A stretch of DNA of 9,767 nucleotides from an uncultured Balneolaceae bacterium (GCA_938003885.1 CALKWT010000087.1:1-9767); one strand, 5' to 3'. Shown: positions 1 through 7,599, counted from the stretch's first letter. Program-made: numbers and translations. Notes: generated from the letters alone by a model not told the origin.

Positions 1-1501
1 TCAGATCCGTCACCATTTTTTCCCGCAGATAATCGAGCGGGGGATTGGTTACCTGAGCGAAATTCTGGTAGAAATAATCGAAGAAGGAACGGGGCTGATC
101 TGAAAAGATCGCCGGGCGTGCGGTATCGCCCATAGAGCCGATTGGTTCCTTTCCGTCGGTGATCATGGGGATCAGCACCTGATCGATATCCTCACGAGTG
201 TATTTAAACAGGTGGCGATTGGCAAAAGTTTGATCTGCCTCCCCGACAGATTCCTGATGCAAAGGCTCCAGCCGGTGTACAAAATCGGCATCATAATTTT
301 CGCGGGAGTAGCTGGGGTCGCGGAAATGAACTTTGCCGTTTTCCAGATCCAGCTTGATTCCGCTGCCCGCTTGCAGGCTACCCTTTGCCTCCACAATAAC
401 CGGGTCGATCTCGAACGACCCTGCTTCAGAACTCAGGTAGAGATGGTCGCTGGTCAGAATCCACCGGCAGGGACGAAATCCGTTCCGGTCCAGGCGCCCC
501 CCGATCGATGAGCCATCCGAATAGGAGATGAATGCCGGGCCATCCCAGGGTTCCATGGCGCGGCTCCAGAACTTATAAAAGCTGTTGCCGTGTGTGGCGG
601 GCGGGATCATGATGGCGAGAATATCCTCTACAAACGGGATGCTGCTGCGGTAGGTCAGCGACTCCACCATTTCATTCAGGCTGCCTGAATCGCTGATATG
701 TGAGCGGGTCAGGAGTTCATCTTTCGGCACACCCAGCGATTTTTCTCTGGAAACTGCCCACGATCTGTTTCCTGTAATGGTGTTGATTTCGCCGTTGTGT
801 GCGATGATCCGGAAGGGCTGAATTTTATCCCATGTGGTTTTGGTATTGGTGGAAAACCGCCGGTGGAAGAGGGCGAAACGGGTTTTGAAATCGGGGTTTT
901 GCAGATCCGGATAAAACGCCTGAAGGGCCTCTGCTTTTGTCAGTGCCTTGTACACGATTGTGCGTGCAGACAGCGATGCAAAGAAAAATTCACGGATAAT
1001 GCCTTGCTCCCGCTCCCTGGTTCGGGTCATTTGTTTGGCCGTGAAGAGCAGTTTGTCGAACGAGCTGTCGGTCCGGCAGTAGCCGGGCCGTTTGATGATG
1101 GCATGCAGGATATAGGGCATCGATTCTCTGGCGATTGTTCCTAAAATGGTGGGATCGACAGGAACACTCCGGTATTCCAGGACCTTTAGTCCGTAAAACT
1201 GAAACGTCTCTTCAAAAATCCGCAGCGCTTTGCTTCTTCTCTGGCTGCTGCGGGGGGCAAAGATGGTAGCTACAGCGATTTCACCCTCATCATATCCGAA
1301 GATTTGAAAAGGAATATCGGTCATGATACCCGCGCCGTCACTCGAGATAAAATCTGCATTGCAGGCGCCGCGATGTTCGACACAGCTCAGGGCACGGAGG
1401 GCTTGTTTCAGGTTTTCATAGGAATATTCGTTTTTCCGGCTTGCGACGAAACCAACACCGCAGGCCGATTTGTCTTTGAAATAATCGAAGGTGTCCATCA
1501 T
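1..1501 (-). CDS. gltB: Glutamate synthase large subunit, N-terminal 500 codons (partial at the left edge)
   Basis: The reverse strand reads without a stop from an ATG at 1501 to the window edge. An in-frame TGA directly upstream leaves only the two adjacent ATGs (1501 and 1498) as starts. The product converts 2-oxoglutarate plus glutamine to two glutamates, in the cytoplasm. The class II glutamine amidotransferase domain is clear. A short propeptide of about 13 residues precedes Cys14 in CGVGF, the expected N-terminal nucleophile after processing. HRGA is at 43-46, DGAGI at 55-59, and the glutamine-site HNGEIN at 235-240, followed by GFRPCRW. The last ~50 residues (PIGSMGD, NPPLDYLRE) begin the central domain. 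Full-length proteins are about 1,500 residues, so the synthase domain and the C-terminal domain lie outside. No Shine-Dalgarno sequence is visible. The plus-strand ORFs in this stretch are shadows of this gene. Confidence 0.96.
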   Translation of the reverse strand, partial: MMDTFDYFKDKSACGVGFVASRKNEYSYENLKQALRALSCVEHRGACNADFISSDGAGIMTDIPFQIFGYDEGEIAVATIFAPRSSQRRSKALRIFEETFQFYGLKVLEYRSVPVDPTILGTIARESMPYILHAIIKRPGYCRTDSSFDKLLFTAKQMTRTREREQGIIREFFFASLSARTIVYKALTKAEALQAFYPDLQNPDFKTRFALFHRRFSTNTKTTWDKIQPFRIIAHNGEINTITGNRSWAVSREKSLGVPKDELLTRSHISDSGSLNEMVESLTYRSSIPFVEDILAIMIPPATHGNSFYKFWSRAMEPWDGPAFISYSDGSSIGGRLDRNGFRPCRWILTSDHLYLSSEAGSFEIDPVIVEAKGSLQAGSGIKLDLENGKVHFRDPSYSRENYDADFVHRLEPLHQESVGEADQTFANRHLFKYTREDIDQVLIPMITDGKEPIGSMGDTARPAIFSDQPRSFFDYFYQNFAQVTNPPLDYLREKMVTDL

Positions 1502-1549
1502 TCAGAAATTGGTGAGAGGTGAGAAGAATATTCTACATAAATAATAATG

Positions 1550-1569
1550 GCATTAATCAGAATTAATGC
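1550..1569. promoter_or_regulatory. Perfect 8-bp inverted repeat, candidate operator upstream of gltB
   Basis: GCATTAAT and ATTAATGC are exact reverse complements separated by 4 bases. The dyad is centred about 58 bases upstream of the gltB start codon. Its size and spacing fit a dimeric regulator site overlapping or flanking the gltB promoter. The sequence is AT-rich, so chance is possible, and no regulator can be named from it. Confidence 0.35.
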
Positions 1570-1731
1570 AATATTTAATTTTGTGAAAGCGCTATTTAGT
1601 AAATTATTAAGGCATTATTTTTTGTATGAATTAATAATTAATAGTCAAGTGAGGATTTGTTTTTCTATGTAAAACAAATTCTGTTATGTCATCTGAAAAT
1701 GCACGCAAGATGATCAGAACGGATTTTTCGA

Positions 1732-1778
1732 AGCCTTTAAATCACTCAGGTAAAAAGGACATCTAATCTTTTAAGGCT
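1732..1778. promoter_or_regulatory. Imperfect 10-bp inverted repeat with 27-base spacer
   Basis: AGCCTTTAAA (1732-1741) and TTTTAAGGCT (1769-1778) pair at 9 of 10 positions. No T-run follows on the plus strand, so it does not look like a terminator. It lies 12 bases upstream of the PHO-box-like repeat and could be a second regulator site or an RNA hairpin. Function unknown. Confidence 0.25.
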
Positions 1779-1789
1779 CATTGGTAAAC

Positions 1790-1826
1790 CTATCATAACA
1801 ATTTCATAATAATGGAAAGGTATATG
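1790..1826 (+). promoter_or_regulatory. PHO-box-like direct repeat with -10-like hexamer
   Basis: CTATCAT (1790-1796) and ATTTCAT (1801-1807) are two 7-mers starting 11 bases apart, each followed by an A/T-rich 4-mer (AACA, AATA). This matches the spacing of the known PhoB site, whose half-site consensus is CTGTCAT; the matches are 6 of 7 and 5 of 7. A TATATG hexamer at 1821-1826 follows at roughly the spacing used by PhoB-activated promoters. The site is about 75 bases upstream of the lipoprotein ATG at 1901. The arrangement is seen in the sequence; PhoB/PhoP-type control is inferred. Confidence 0.42.
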
Positions 1827-1900
1827 GTAATTATTTGATAATGCTGCATGGGTAATATTTGCTTGAATCCAACAATGTCAATCAAACCATAAAATTTTAT

Positions 1901-3334
1901 ATGAAAATATTCTCACAATTTAACTTTCGATCCGTCTTCATCGGATTGATGATGGCAGCTTCCCTTGCTGCATGCAGTGATGACGATTCGAATATCGTAG
2001 GCAACGGAAACGGGAATGGTGATGGTGAACCAGAATTCATCGAACTTAGTGGTGTTCTCTCTTCACAAACACTTACGCCCGATAACAAATATTTACTGCT
2101 GGGTCAGGTTTTTGTACGCGATGGTGAAACACTGACGATTGAACCCGGAACCGTAATCTTTGGCGACAAGAGAACCCGTGCAACTCTGATTATCGACAAA
2201 GGAGGCAAGATCATTGCCGATGGCACACGCGAGAACCCGATTGTGTTTACATCTGCTCAGGAACCTGGCGTGCGCGACAGGGGCGACTGGGGCGGATTGG
2301 TACTATTAGGACGCGCAAACGTGAATCAACCGAACCCGGCCATAGAGGGTATCACACCCGAAGTTCATTTTGGTACAACAGGCAGTACAGAATTTGATGA
2401 TGAAAGCTCGGGTATTCTCCGGTACGTGAGAGTGGAGTTTGGCGGAATCGAACTCTCCCCGAATAACGAAACCAATTCCATTACTATGGGCGGAGTGGGA
2501 CGCGGAACCGTAATGGAATACAATATGGTATCTTTTGGTGGTGATGATGGGTTTGAATGGTTTGGAGGCACCGTGGATGGGAAATATTTCATATCACACG
2601 CCATGTGGGATGATGATTTCGACTGCGATTACGGATGGTCTGGGAATGTGCAGTACGGACTCCTGGTCAGGTATCCCGGTTTTGCAGATCAATCCACCTC
2701 CAACGGCATTGAATGCGACAACGGACCGAATGACAACCTTACCGAACCGCTGACAACCGGTACGTTTTCAAACCTTACCTTTATCGGCCCGATTCAGACA
2801 GGAAGCACTGTTTCCAACAGCAACTTTGGTCACGCAATCGATCTTAGACGGCGGGTAAGTGCTTCGGTTTTCAACTCTGTATTTACAGGCTTCCCTCGTG
2901 GTATACGAATGAATCAGCCTTCCGTGTACGAAAATTACAATGAAGGCAGAGGCGTGCTTGAAAACAACATCCTGGTAGCACCTGAAGGTGTTGCATTTCT
3001 TGCGGGCAGTGGTGTGGATGCCGATGCGGTTGAAGAGTATTTCCTGTCCAATAACACCTATGTCCCCGGTCCCTATTCGGATGAAATACATGCTGATCTC
3101 GGATTGAGATCCGAAATATTTTTTGGCTCAAAACTGGCTGACGATTACCCATCAAATCCAGACTTTACGGTAACGAACGGACTCCTTGTATCGGGTGCCC
3201 AATTCGATAATCCAAAGTTTGGGGAAGCGAACAGAGCCGGCTTTTTTGATGAAGTTGAGTTCATCGGAGCATTTGGAAGTGACAACTGGGCAGAAGGCTG
3301 GACAGAGTTTGATCCCGTCAATGCAGAATACTAA
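1901..3334 (+). CDS. Large predicted surface-exposed lipoprotein, partner of a TonB-dependent receptor
   Basis: A 477-residue protein of no assigned enzyme activity. The first 24 residues are a lipoprotein signal peptide with lipobox L-A-A-C and acylated Cys25. Ser26 and Asp27-29 follow, resembling the Bacteroidota signal that sends lipoproteins to the outer face of the outer membrane. A Gly/Asn linker (about 30-45) leads to a repetitive beta-strand region consistent with a beta-helix. Landmarks are GDWGG at 128-132, GGDDGFEWFGG, and an acidic WDDDFDCDYGW cluster starting at Trp236. Cys242 and Cys272 could form a disulfide. The C-terminus (FIGAFGSDNW then GWTEF) is typical of a family I recall beside TonB receptors in Bacteroidota. 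I chose ATG 1901 over an upstream in-frame TTG at 1859 because the signal peptide begins there. A terminator ends the gene. A substrate-capture role is inferred; a PHO-like site upstream hints at phosphate control. Confidence 0.85.
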   Translation: MKIFSQFNFRSVFIGLMMAASLAACSDDDSNIVGNGNGNGDGEPEFIELSGVLSSQTLTPDNKYLLLGQVFVRDGETLTIEPGTVIFGDKRTRATLIIDKGGKIIADGTRENPIVFTSAQEPGVRDRGDWGGLVLLGRANVNQPNPAIEGITPEVHFGTTGSTEFDDESSGILRYVRVEFGGIELSPNNETNSITMGGVGRGTVMEYNMVSFGGDDGFEWFGGTVDGKYFISHAMWDDDFDCDYGWSGNVQYGLLVRYPGFADQSTSNGIECDNGPNDNLTEPLTTGTFSNLTFIGPIQTGSTVSNSNFGHAIDLRRRVSASVFNSVFTGFPRGIRMNQPSVYENYNEGRGVLENNILVAPEGVAFLAGSGVDADAVEEYFLSNNTYVPGPYSDEIHADLGLRSEIFFGSKLADDYPSNPDFTVTNGLLVSGAQFDNPKFGEANRAGFFDEVEFIGAFGSDNWAEGWTEFDPVNAEY

Positions 3335-3391
3335 TACCGGTTTCCTTGCCAAACGGATTTTATCTGAACGAATCCGTGCAACTATCTGCAG

Positions 3392-3425
3392 ACAACCCTC
3401 CACATCCATCGGAGGGTTGTTTTTT
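3392..3425 (+). terminator. Rho-independent terminator after the surface lipoprotein gene
   Basis: ACAACCCTCC (3392-3401) and GGAGGGTTGT (3411-3420) form a perfect 10-bp GC-rich stem with a 9-base loop. A T-rich run follows directly (five more T, then C and four T). It lies 57 bases past the stop codon. The next gene has the same orientation, so this separates or attenuates transcription within the locus. Confidence 0.93.
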
Positions 3426-3481
3426 CTTTTGTTGAAATCCGACAGGTATACCAGGGCTTATCTCAATATTTCACCGCCGTT

Positions 3482-4081
3482 ATGATGAAAAAAATGATAT
3501 TCACGACCACCATTTTTTGGATTCTGATCGTCTGGGGATGCAGTTCCTCCAATCAGAATATGTACGATGCCCAGCTGATGCTTTCAGAGTCAGAAGAAAA
3601 AGAAATGCTGTACAGTGTGATGAGGTATATGGGGCATCTGGCACCCCGTGCCACACACGAAACGAAGTTCGATTCCATCTATGATGAACACTATCGGGAG
3701 CTTGCTGACAGCCATTCATTACAAATGCTATATCAGCACCCAGAAGAGGGATATGTTTATTTTTTAATTACCCGCGAGGCGCCAAGCTTATATAGTAAAC
3801 AGGTTGCAACAGGGGGGAAGCTGTTACTAGATGAAGAAGGCGAACTTGCCTATTACCTGGAAGAGTTTCGTACCTGGAAGCTTGCTGAAGAGGAGTTGAC
3901 AGTCAAATCTGGTCTTCTATTCCAGGAAATGATCGATGGTAACGATCTAAGCATCTACTATCCCGAAAACTCAGGGAGCGAGGAGTATATCGAATTTCCA
4001 AACGCTTATACACAATTCGACACCACAACCCGGAGATGGGTGAGTACGCTGTTCAATCCCTCTGCAGATGCCACTCCGTAG
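3482..4081 (+). CDS. Small lipoprotein of unknown function between lipoprotein and TonB receptor
   Basis: A 199-residue protein. A basic start (two Met, then Lys-Lys), a hydrophobic stretch and the sequence V-W-G-C-S-S-S give a lipoprotein signal with Cys20 as the likely acylated residue, although Trp at -2 is unusual for a lipobox. The remainder is hydrophilic and rich in Glu and Tyr, with no membrane segment and no catalytic motif I recognise. Conserved-looking stretches are LAPRATHETKFD (about 53-64), YFLITREAPSLYSKQVATGG and ENSGSEEYIEFPN. It starts 60 bases after the terminator and ends 50 bases before the receptor, so it is probably co-transcribed with the receptor. An accessory role in that outer-membrane system is inferred from position only. 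The start could also be the second ATG at 3485; there is no Shine-Dalgarno sequence to decide. Confidence 0.82.
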   Translation: MMKKMIFTTTIFWILIVWGCSSSNQNMYDAQLMLSESEEKEMLYSVMRYMGHLAPRATHETKFDSIYDEHYRELADSHSLQMLYQHPEEGYVYFLITREAPSLYSKQVATGGKLLLDEEGELAYYLEEFRTWKLAEEELTVKSGLLFQEMIDGNDLSIYYPENSGSEEYIEFPNAYTQFDTTTRRWVSTLFNPSADATP

Positions 4082-4131
4082 CGGGATCCGAACCAAAAAT
4101 GCCGTTTTTTAACAATTGTAATGTTTCAACT

Positions 4132-6939
4132 ATGAATAAAACAATCACCGTTATTTCCTTTTTGTACTGCATGTTTCCGGCGCTTCTTCAGGCACAAACC
4201 GGAACGTTGCAGGGGATGGTTGCAGATGAAGAGTCCAAAGAGATGATTATTGGTGCCACCATCTATATTCCGGAATTAAGCCAGGGTGCTGCGTCAGATT
4301 TTGACGGGCGCTACATCATCAGAAACATCCCGTCAGGCAGGTATGATGTGGTGGTAAGTTATGTAGGATACCAGTCGCGCACCATTACCGGTGTGGAGAT
4401 TCAGCCGGACGAAAGAACCTCGCTCGATTTTGTTCTTTCCATGGGAGCAGCCGAACTGGATGCTATAAGCGTAATAGCTTACCGGGATGCCAGCACCATT
4501 TCGTCGGTCGTGCTCGATGTGCAGCACTCTTCGCAGGTTGCCAGTGGTGTGTCTCGGCAGCAAATTGCACTTTCGCAGGATGGCAATGCGGCTCAGGTCA
4601 TACAGCGGGTACCCGGAATTACGATTGCCGAGAACCGTTTTGTGTTTATCCGCGGACTGAGTGAGCGATACAACAATGTGATGATCAATAACAGTATTGC
4701 ACCCAGTACCGAGGTGGATAAGCGAACATTTTCGTTCGATTTGATATCAAGCGGGTCGCTGGACCGGATGATGATTTACAAATCAGGTTCCGCCGACCTT
4801 CCGGGTGATTTTGCAGGAGGTGTGATCCAGCTGTTTACGGTAGATCATGTGGATGAAAACTATCTGAAACTGAATATTGGAACCGGGTATCGGCGGGGCA
4901 CCACGGGAAGCGATTTTTATCAAAGCAAGGGTTCATCAACGGATTTCCTCGGATTTGATAATGGCTATCGAAAACTTCCCGCATCCTTTCCAGGTTCTGA
5001 ACCTCTGCAAAACTCAGCTCGAAATTCCGATTTGCGGATTGAAAGTGCTCATTTGTTGTCAAATAATTTTGACCCGTCTGAAACCCTGGCGTTGCCAGAT
5101 TACTCATTGGGAATAGATTTCGGACGCAACTCGCGGATAGGTGGCAAAGAGCTCACCACCATCACCTCTATCGACTATTCGACCTCTTATCAGAGCCAGC
5201 AAAAGAGTTTTCTCAGATATTTTGAATGGGAAAACCGTGATCAGCCGATTCTGACCCGTTTCGAATATGCAGACAACGAGTATTACAAAGAGAATAAGTT
5301 CAGTGTGATGTCGAACTGGAAACTGCGTCTGAATCGGAATAACTACATCAGTTTCAAAAATCTGTTCAATCAGATCGGTGAGAACGAAACCATTGTCCGG
5401 AATGGAACGGATTTTATACAGCGTCCGGACGATGCCCTTCGCAACTACCTTCTGGGTTACCGGAGCCGTTCGATCTATACAGGGCAGCTGGAGAGCTACC
5501 ATCAGTTTAGTGATATCAGTTCCATTCTTTTAGCTGCAGGCGGCAGTTATCTGAGAGAAGACGAACCCGATCTACGGAGATTCCGGACCTATAAGCCGTT
5601 ATCCGATCCCGATGCGGCGTATGTGATGCAGATGCCCCCGTCATCCAATCTGTTTGACACCGGCCGGTATTATGGGGAGCTGTCCGAATATTCATTAAAC
5701 CATAAATTGGATTACACCTTACAACCCGGTGGTTTTTTATCGGAATTTAAAACAGGCTATGCTATAAATTACAGAGACAGGGAGTTCTCGTCGCGATACA
5801 TTTCCTATCTCTATCCCGGTTTTTTTGATCCGAACAGAAGAGAGGAGTTAATCAGGCTTCCTTTGGATGAAATATTTTCAGATGCGAACATCAGAAATGA
5901 GGATGGTTTTGTGATTGAAGAGGGAACCCGGCCGATTGATTCTTACACAGCGTCCAGTTTTACAGCAGCGGGCTATGTCAATCTGGAAATCCCGCTCCAT
6001 CCGGTAACGTTAAACGGCGGACTGAGAGTGGAGTATAACATACAGAAACTGAATAGCAATAATGATTTTAGCGAAATAGTTGTTGATAACCCCGTGCTAT
6101 CGGTATTGCCGTTTTTGAATGCATCAGCAGCACTGAGCGAGAAATTTCAGCTCCGGTTTGGGTATGGCCGAACCATCAACAGGCCAGAATTCAGAGAACT
6201 GGCTCCCTTTGTATTTTATGATTACAAGCTGGATGGGGGAAGAGCTGGGAACCCTGGTTTAAAGCCTGCAACCATCGATAATGTGGATCTCAGATTGGAA
6301 TTTTATCCCAGACCAGGTGAAACCATCAGTCTGGGTGGTTTTATGAAATACTTTAACGATCCGATCGAAACCAAGACAACGGTGGTGACCGAGAGTCCGC
6401 AGTTTGGCTATATCAATGCCGATTATGCACTTAGTTATGGTGTTGAACTCGAACTCAGAAAATCGTTTCAGGGGATGACCCGTAGTGTTTTTTTAGATCG
6501 TTTTTCCGCGAATCTGAATGGATCTCTTATCTTTACAGAAGTAGATTTAGGAGAGATAGCTGTAGCGCAGGAGAAAAAGCGTCCGCTTCAGGGGCAGTCC
6601 CCTTATATTATCAATGCTGCTCTCTACTATGATGAGCCCGGAAATTTCAGCGGGAGTGCGGCTTATAATGTTATCGGTCCCAGGATATTTTCGGTAGGAG
6701 ATGTACTGTTCCCCACCATTTATGAAATGCCGAGACACAGCCTGGATATAACGCTGACCAAACAGGTCACATCGGCAGCATCCGTGCAGCTGGGTATCCA
6801 GAACCTGCTGAATTCTGGTTTTGAATTCTACCAGGATTCCGACCGGGATGGAAAAATAGATATGAATTCAGATCACCCGATCATCTCTTACAAGATCGGC
6901 CAGGTATTCAACCTGACTTTCAATTATGAGTTAAATTGA
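4132..6939 (+). CDS. TonB-dependent outer-membrane receptor with CarboxypepD_reg-like N-terminal domain
   Basis: A 935-residue energised outer-membrane transporter. Residues 1-21 are a signal peptide cleaved at L-Q-A before Gln22. A CarboxypepD_reg-like beta-sandwich spans about 24-103 (GATIYIPE, DFDGRYIIRNIPSG, VSYVGYQS). A TonB-box-like ISVIA is near 112-116, then the plug at about 140-237 (AQVIQRVPGITI, RFVFIRGLSERYNNVMINN, DLPGDFAGGVIQL) and a 22-strand barrel to the end (NRPEFRELAPF, GNPGLKPATIDN). An EF-hand-like D-x-D-x-D-G-x-I-D loop lies at 902-910, in the last extracellular segment. The reading frame extends upstream to 4036, inside the preceding gene, but the signal peptide fixes the start at ATG 4132. 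The plug closely resembles receptors I recall being paired with GDWGG-type surface lipoproteins, matching the gene at 1901. The substrate cannot be read from the sequence. Confidence 0.95.
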   Translation: MNKTITVISFLYCMFPALLQAQTGTLQGMVADEESKEMIIGATIYIPELSQGAASDFDGRYIIRNIPSGRYDVVVSYVGYQSRTITGVEIQPDERTSLDFVLSMGAAELDAISVIAYRDASTISSVVLDVQHSSQVASGVSRQQIALSQDGNAAQVIQRVPGITIAENRFVFIRGLSERYNNVMINNSIAPSTEVDKRTFSFDLISSGSLDRMMIYKSGSADLPGDFAGGVIQLFTVDHVDENYLKLNIGTGYRRGTTGSDFYQSKGSSTDFLGFDNGYRKLPASFPGSEPLQNSARNSDLRIESAHLLSNNFDPSETLALPDYSLGIDFGRNSRIGGKELTTITSIDYSTSYQSQQKSFLRYFEWENRDQPILTRFEYADNEYYKENKFSVMSNWKLRLNRNNYISFKNLFNQIGENETIVRNGTDFIQRPDDALRNYLLGYRSRSIYTGQLESYHQFSDISSILLAAGGSYLREDEPDLRRFRTYKPLSDPDAAYVMQMPPSSNLFDTGRYYGELSEYSLNHKLDYTLQPGGFLSEFKTGYAINYRDREFSSRYISYLYPGFFDPNRREELIRLPLDEIFSDANIRNEDGFVIEEGTRPIDSYTASSFTAAGYVNLEIPLHPVTLNGGLRVEYNIQKLNSNNDFSEIVVDNPVLSVLPFLNASAALSEKFQLRFGYGRTINRPEFRELAPFVFYDYKLDGGRAGNPGLKPATIDNVDLRLEFYPRPGETISLGGFMKYFNDPIETKTTVVTESPQFGYINADYALSYGVELELRKSFQGMTRSVFLDRFSANLNGSLIFTEVDLGEIAVAQEKKRPLQGQSPYIINAALYYDEPGNFSGSAAYNVIGPRIFSVGDVLFPTIYEMPRHSLDITLTKQVTSAASVQLGIQNLLNSGFEFYQDSDRDGKIDMNSDHPIISYKIGQVFNLTFNYELN

Positions 6940-6986
6940 TTCGTGATTGAATCCTTGGCCACCAGCTTTACGCGTCGGTTAAAATC

Positions 6987-7451
6987 GTGCCCGTTGTTTC
7001 GGACAGTTTAATTGGTTTAGCTCAACAAATTCCGGGTTTTGGAGGTGTCTTTATTAATCAAACGGATCAATTGAGCATCTATCTGACTGAACCGACCGGT
7101 CAAAAGGAGCAAGCCATAGAAGTTTTTTCAGATTCTGAAATCATTGCGAATGTGATCGATGGTCTGCAGAACCAGGGGTCTTCAGCTTCTGTGGAGGACA
7201 TGGAAATATTGCATGGCCAATATAATTTTATCGAACTTTATAATTGGAAAAGCGAAGTGAACAGCAAGATCCATTCAATGGAAGATGTTCATTCAATCGT
7301 CGTCGGTCAATCCCGTAATAAAATGTCCATAGGAGTTAAAAATAAGGCTGTAAAAGAGAAGGCTATGAAGGAATTGGATTCGTTAAATATTTCCGTTGAT
7401 GCGTTTATATTCTATCAAATGACGCCACCTGAACTCTATCCCGGACATTAG
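6987..7451 (+). CDS. Hypothetical protein with a protease-prodomain-like C-terminal domain, probably 5'-truncated
   Basis: A 154-residue ORF from a GTG. Residues 8-34 (LIGLAQQIPGFGGVF, then LSIYLTEP) form one conserved-looking segment. Residues 102-154 (VGQSRNKMSIGVKNKAVKEKAMKEL...FYQMTPP) resemble the short alpha/beta domain with an R-N-x-x-x-x-G-V signature found ahead of some trypsin-like proteases; no protease domain follows. There is no signal peptide. The frame stays open to 6951 with protein-like sequence (YASVKIVP), but GTG 6987 is the only usual start codon, so an original secreted N-terminus may be lost. It lies 47 bases after the receptor stop. The C-terminal 53 residues are 64% identical (34/53, counted by eye) to the fragment at 9606-9767. 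It could be an expressed small protein or a decaying relic; family recall is uncertain. Confidence 0.5.
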   Translation: MPVVSDSLIGLAQQIPGFGGVFINQTDQLSIYLTEPTGQKEQAIEVFSDSEIIANVIDGLQNQGSSASVEDMEILHGQYNFIELYNWKSEVNSKIHSMEDVHSIVVGQSRNKMSIGVKNKAVKEKAMKELDSLNISVDAFIFYQMTPPELYPGH

Positions 7452-7461
7452 CAGGTTTCCC

Positions 7462-7516
7462 CCACTTGTTCGACCAGGGCAAAGAAATCCAGCTATATGT
7501 ATAGCCGGGACCATAG
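7462..7516 (+). repeat. Dispersed intergenic repeat, copy A
   Basis: This ~55-base segment matches 8772-8824 along its length: CCACT, GTTCGAC, an ACAAAG/GCAAAG-AAT stretch and an identical 17-base core, GCTATATGTATAGCCGG (7492-7508). The core holds a perfect 6-bp dyad, GCTATA-TG-TATAGC. It starts 11 bases after the stop of the preceding ORF. It resembles small REP-like repeats of Bacteroidota that carry TTCGA...GAAATC-type sequence; this comparison is from memory. Confidence 0.75.
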
Positions 7517-7599
7517 TCAAAAATCATATTAAAAATATACATAAAAACTGTATACTAACTATTAGAATTATGAATTAAAAAATACGATTCTGAACTAAA

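Larger units (their letters stand above)
1502..1900. other. Divergent intergenic region between gltB and the surface lipoprotein
   Basis: This is about 400 bases of AT-rich DNA without a credible ORF, between two genes that are transcribed away from each other. It must therefore carry promoters in both directions. It contains an 8-bp inverted repeat close to gltB, a second imperfect inverted repeat in the middle and a PHO-box-like direct repeat near the lipoprotein; these are listed separately. I saw no convincing Bacteroidota TAnnTTTG promoter motif. Confidence 0.7.

Noticed and set aside
212..1522. Several plus-strand ORFs of 70-115 codons between 212 and 1522
   Set aside because: They lie opposite the continuous minus-strand gltB frame and their products show no recognisable protein character.
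1853..1861. TAATATTTG as a Bacteroidota -7 promoter element
   Set aside because: It has one base too many between TA and TTTG, and no TTTG at the right upstream distance.
1859..1900. TTG start at 1859 for the large lipoprotein
   Set aside because: It would add 14 polar residues in front of a well-formed lipoprotein signal peptide that begins at ATG 1901.
3432..3461. TTGAAA plus GCTTAT as a promoter for the small lipoprotein
   Set aside because: The -10 match is poor and the spacing only marginal; not enough to call.
4036..4131. Upstream in-frame starts (4036, 4099) for the TonB receptor
   Set aside because: They fall within or just after the preceding gene and would bury the signal peptide that starts at ATG 4132.
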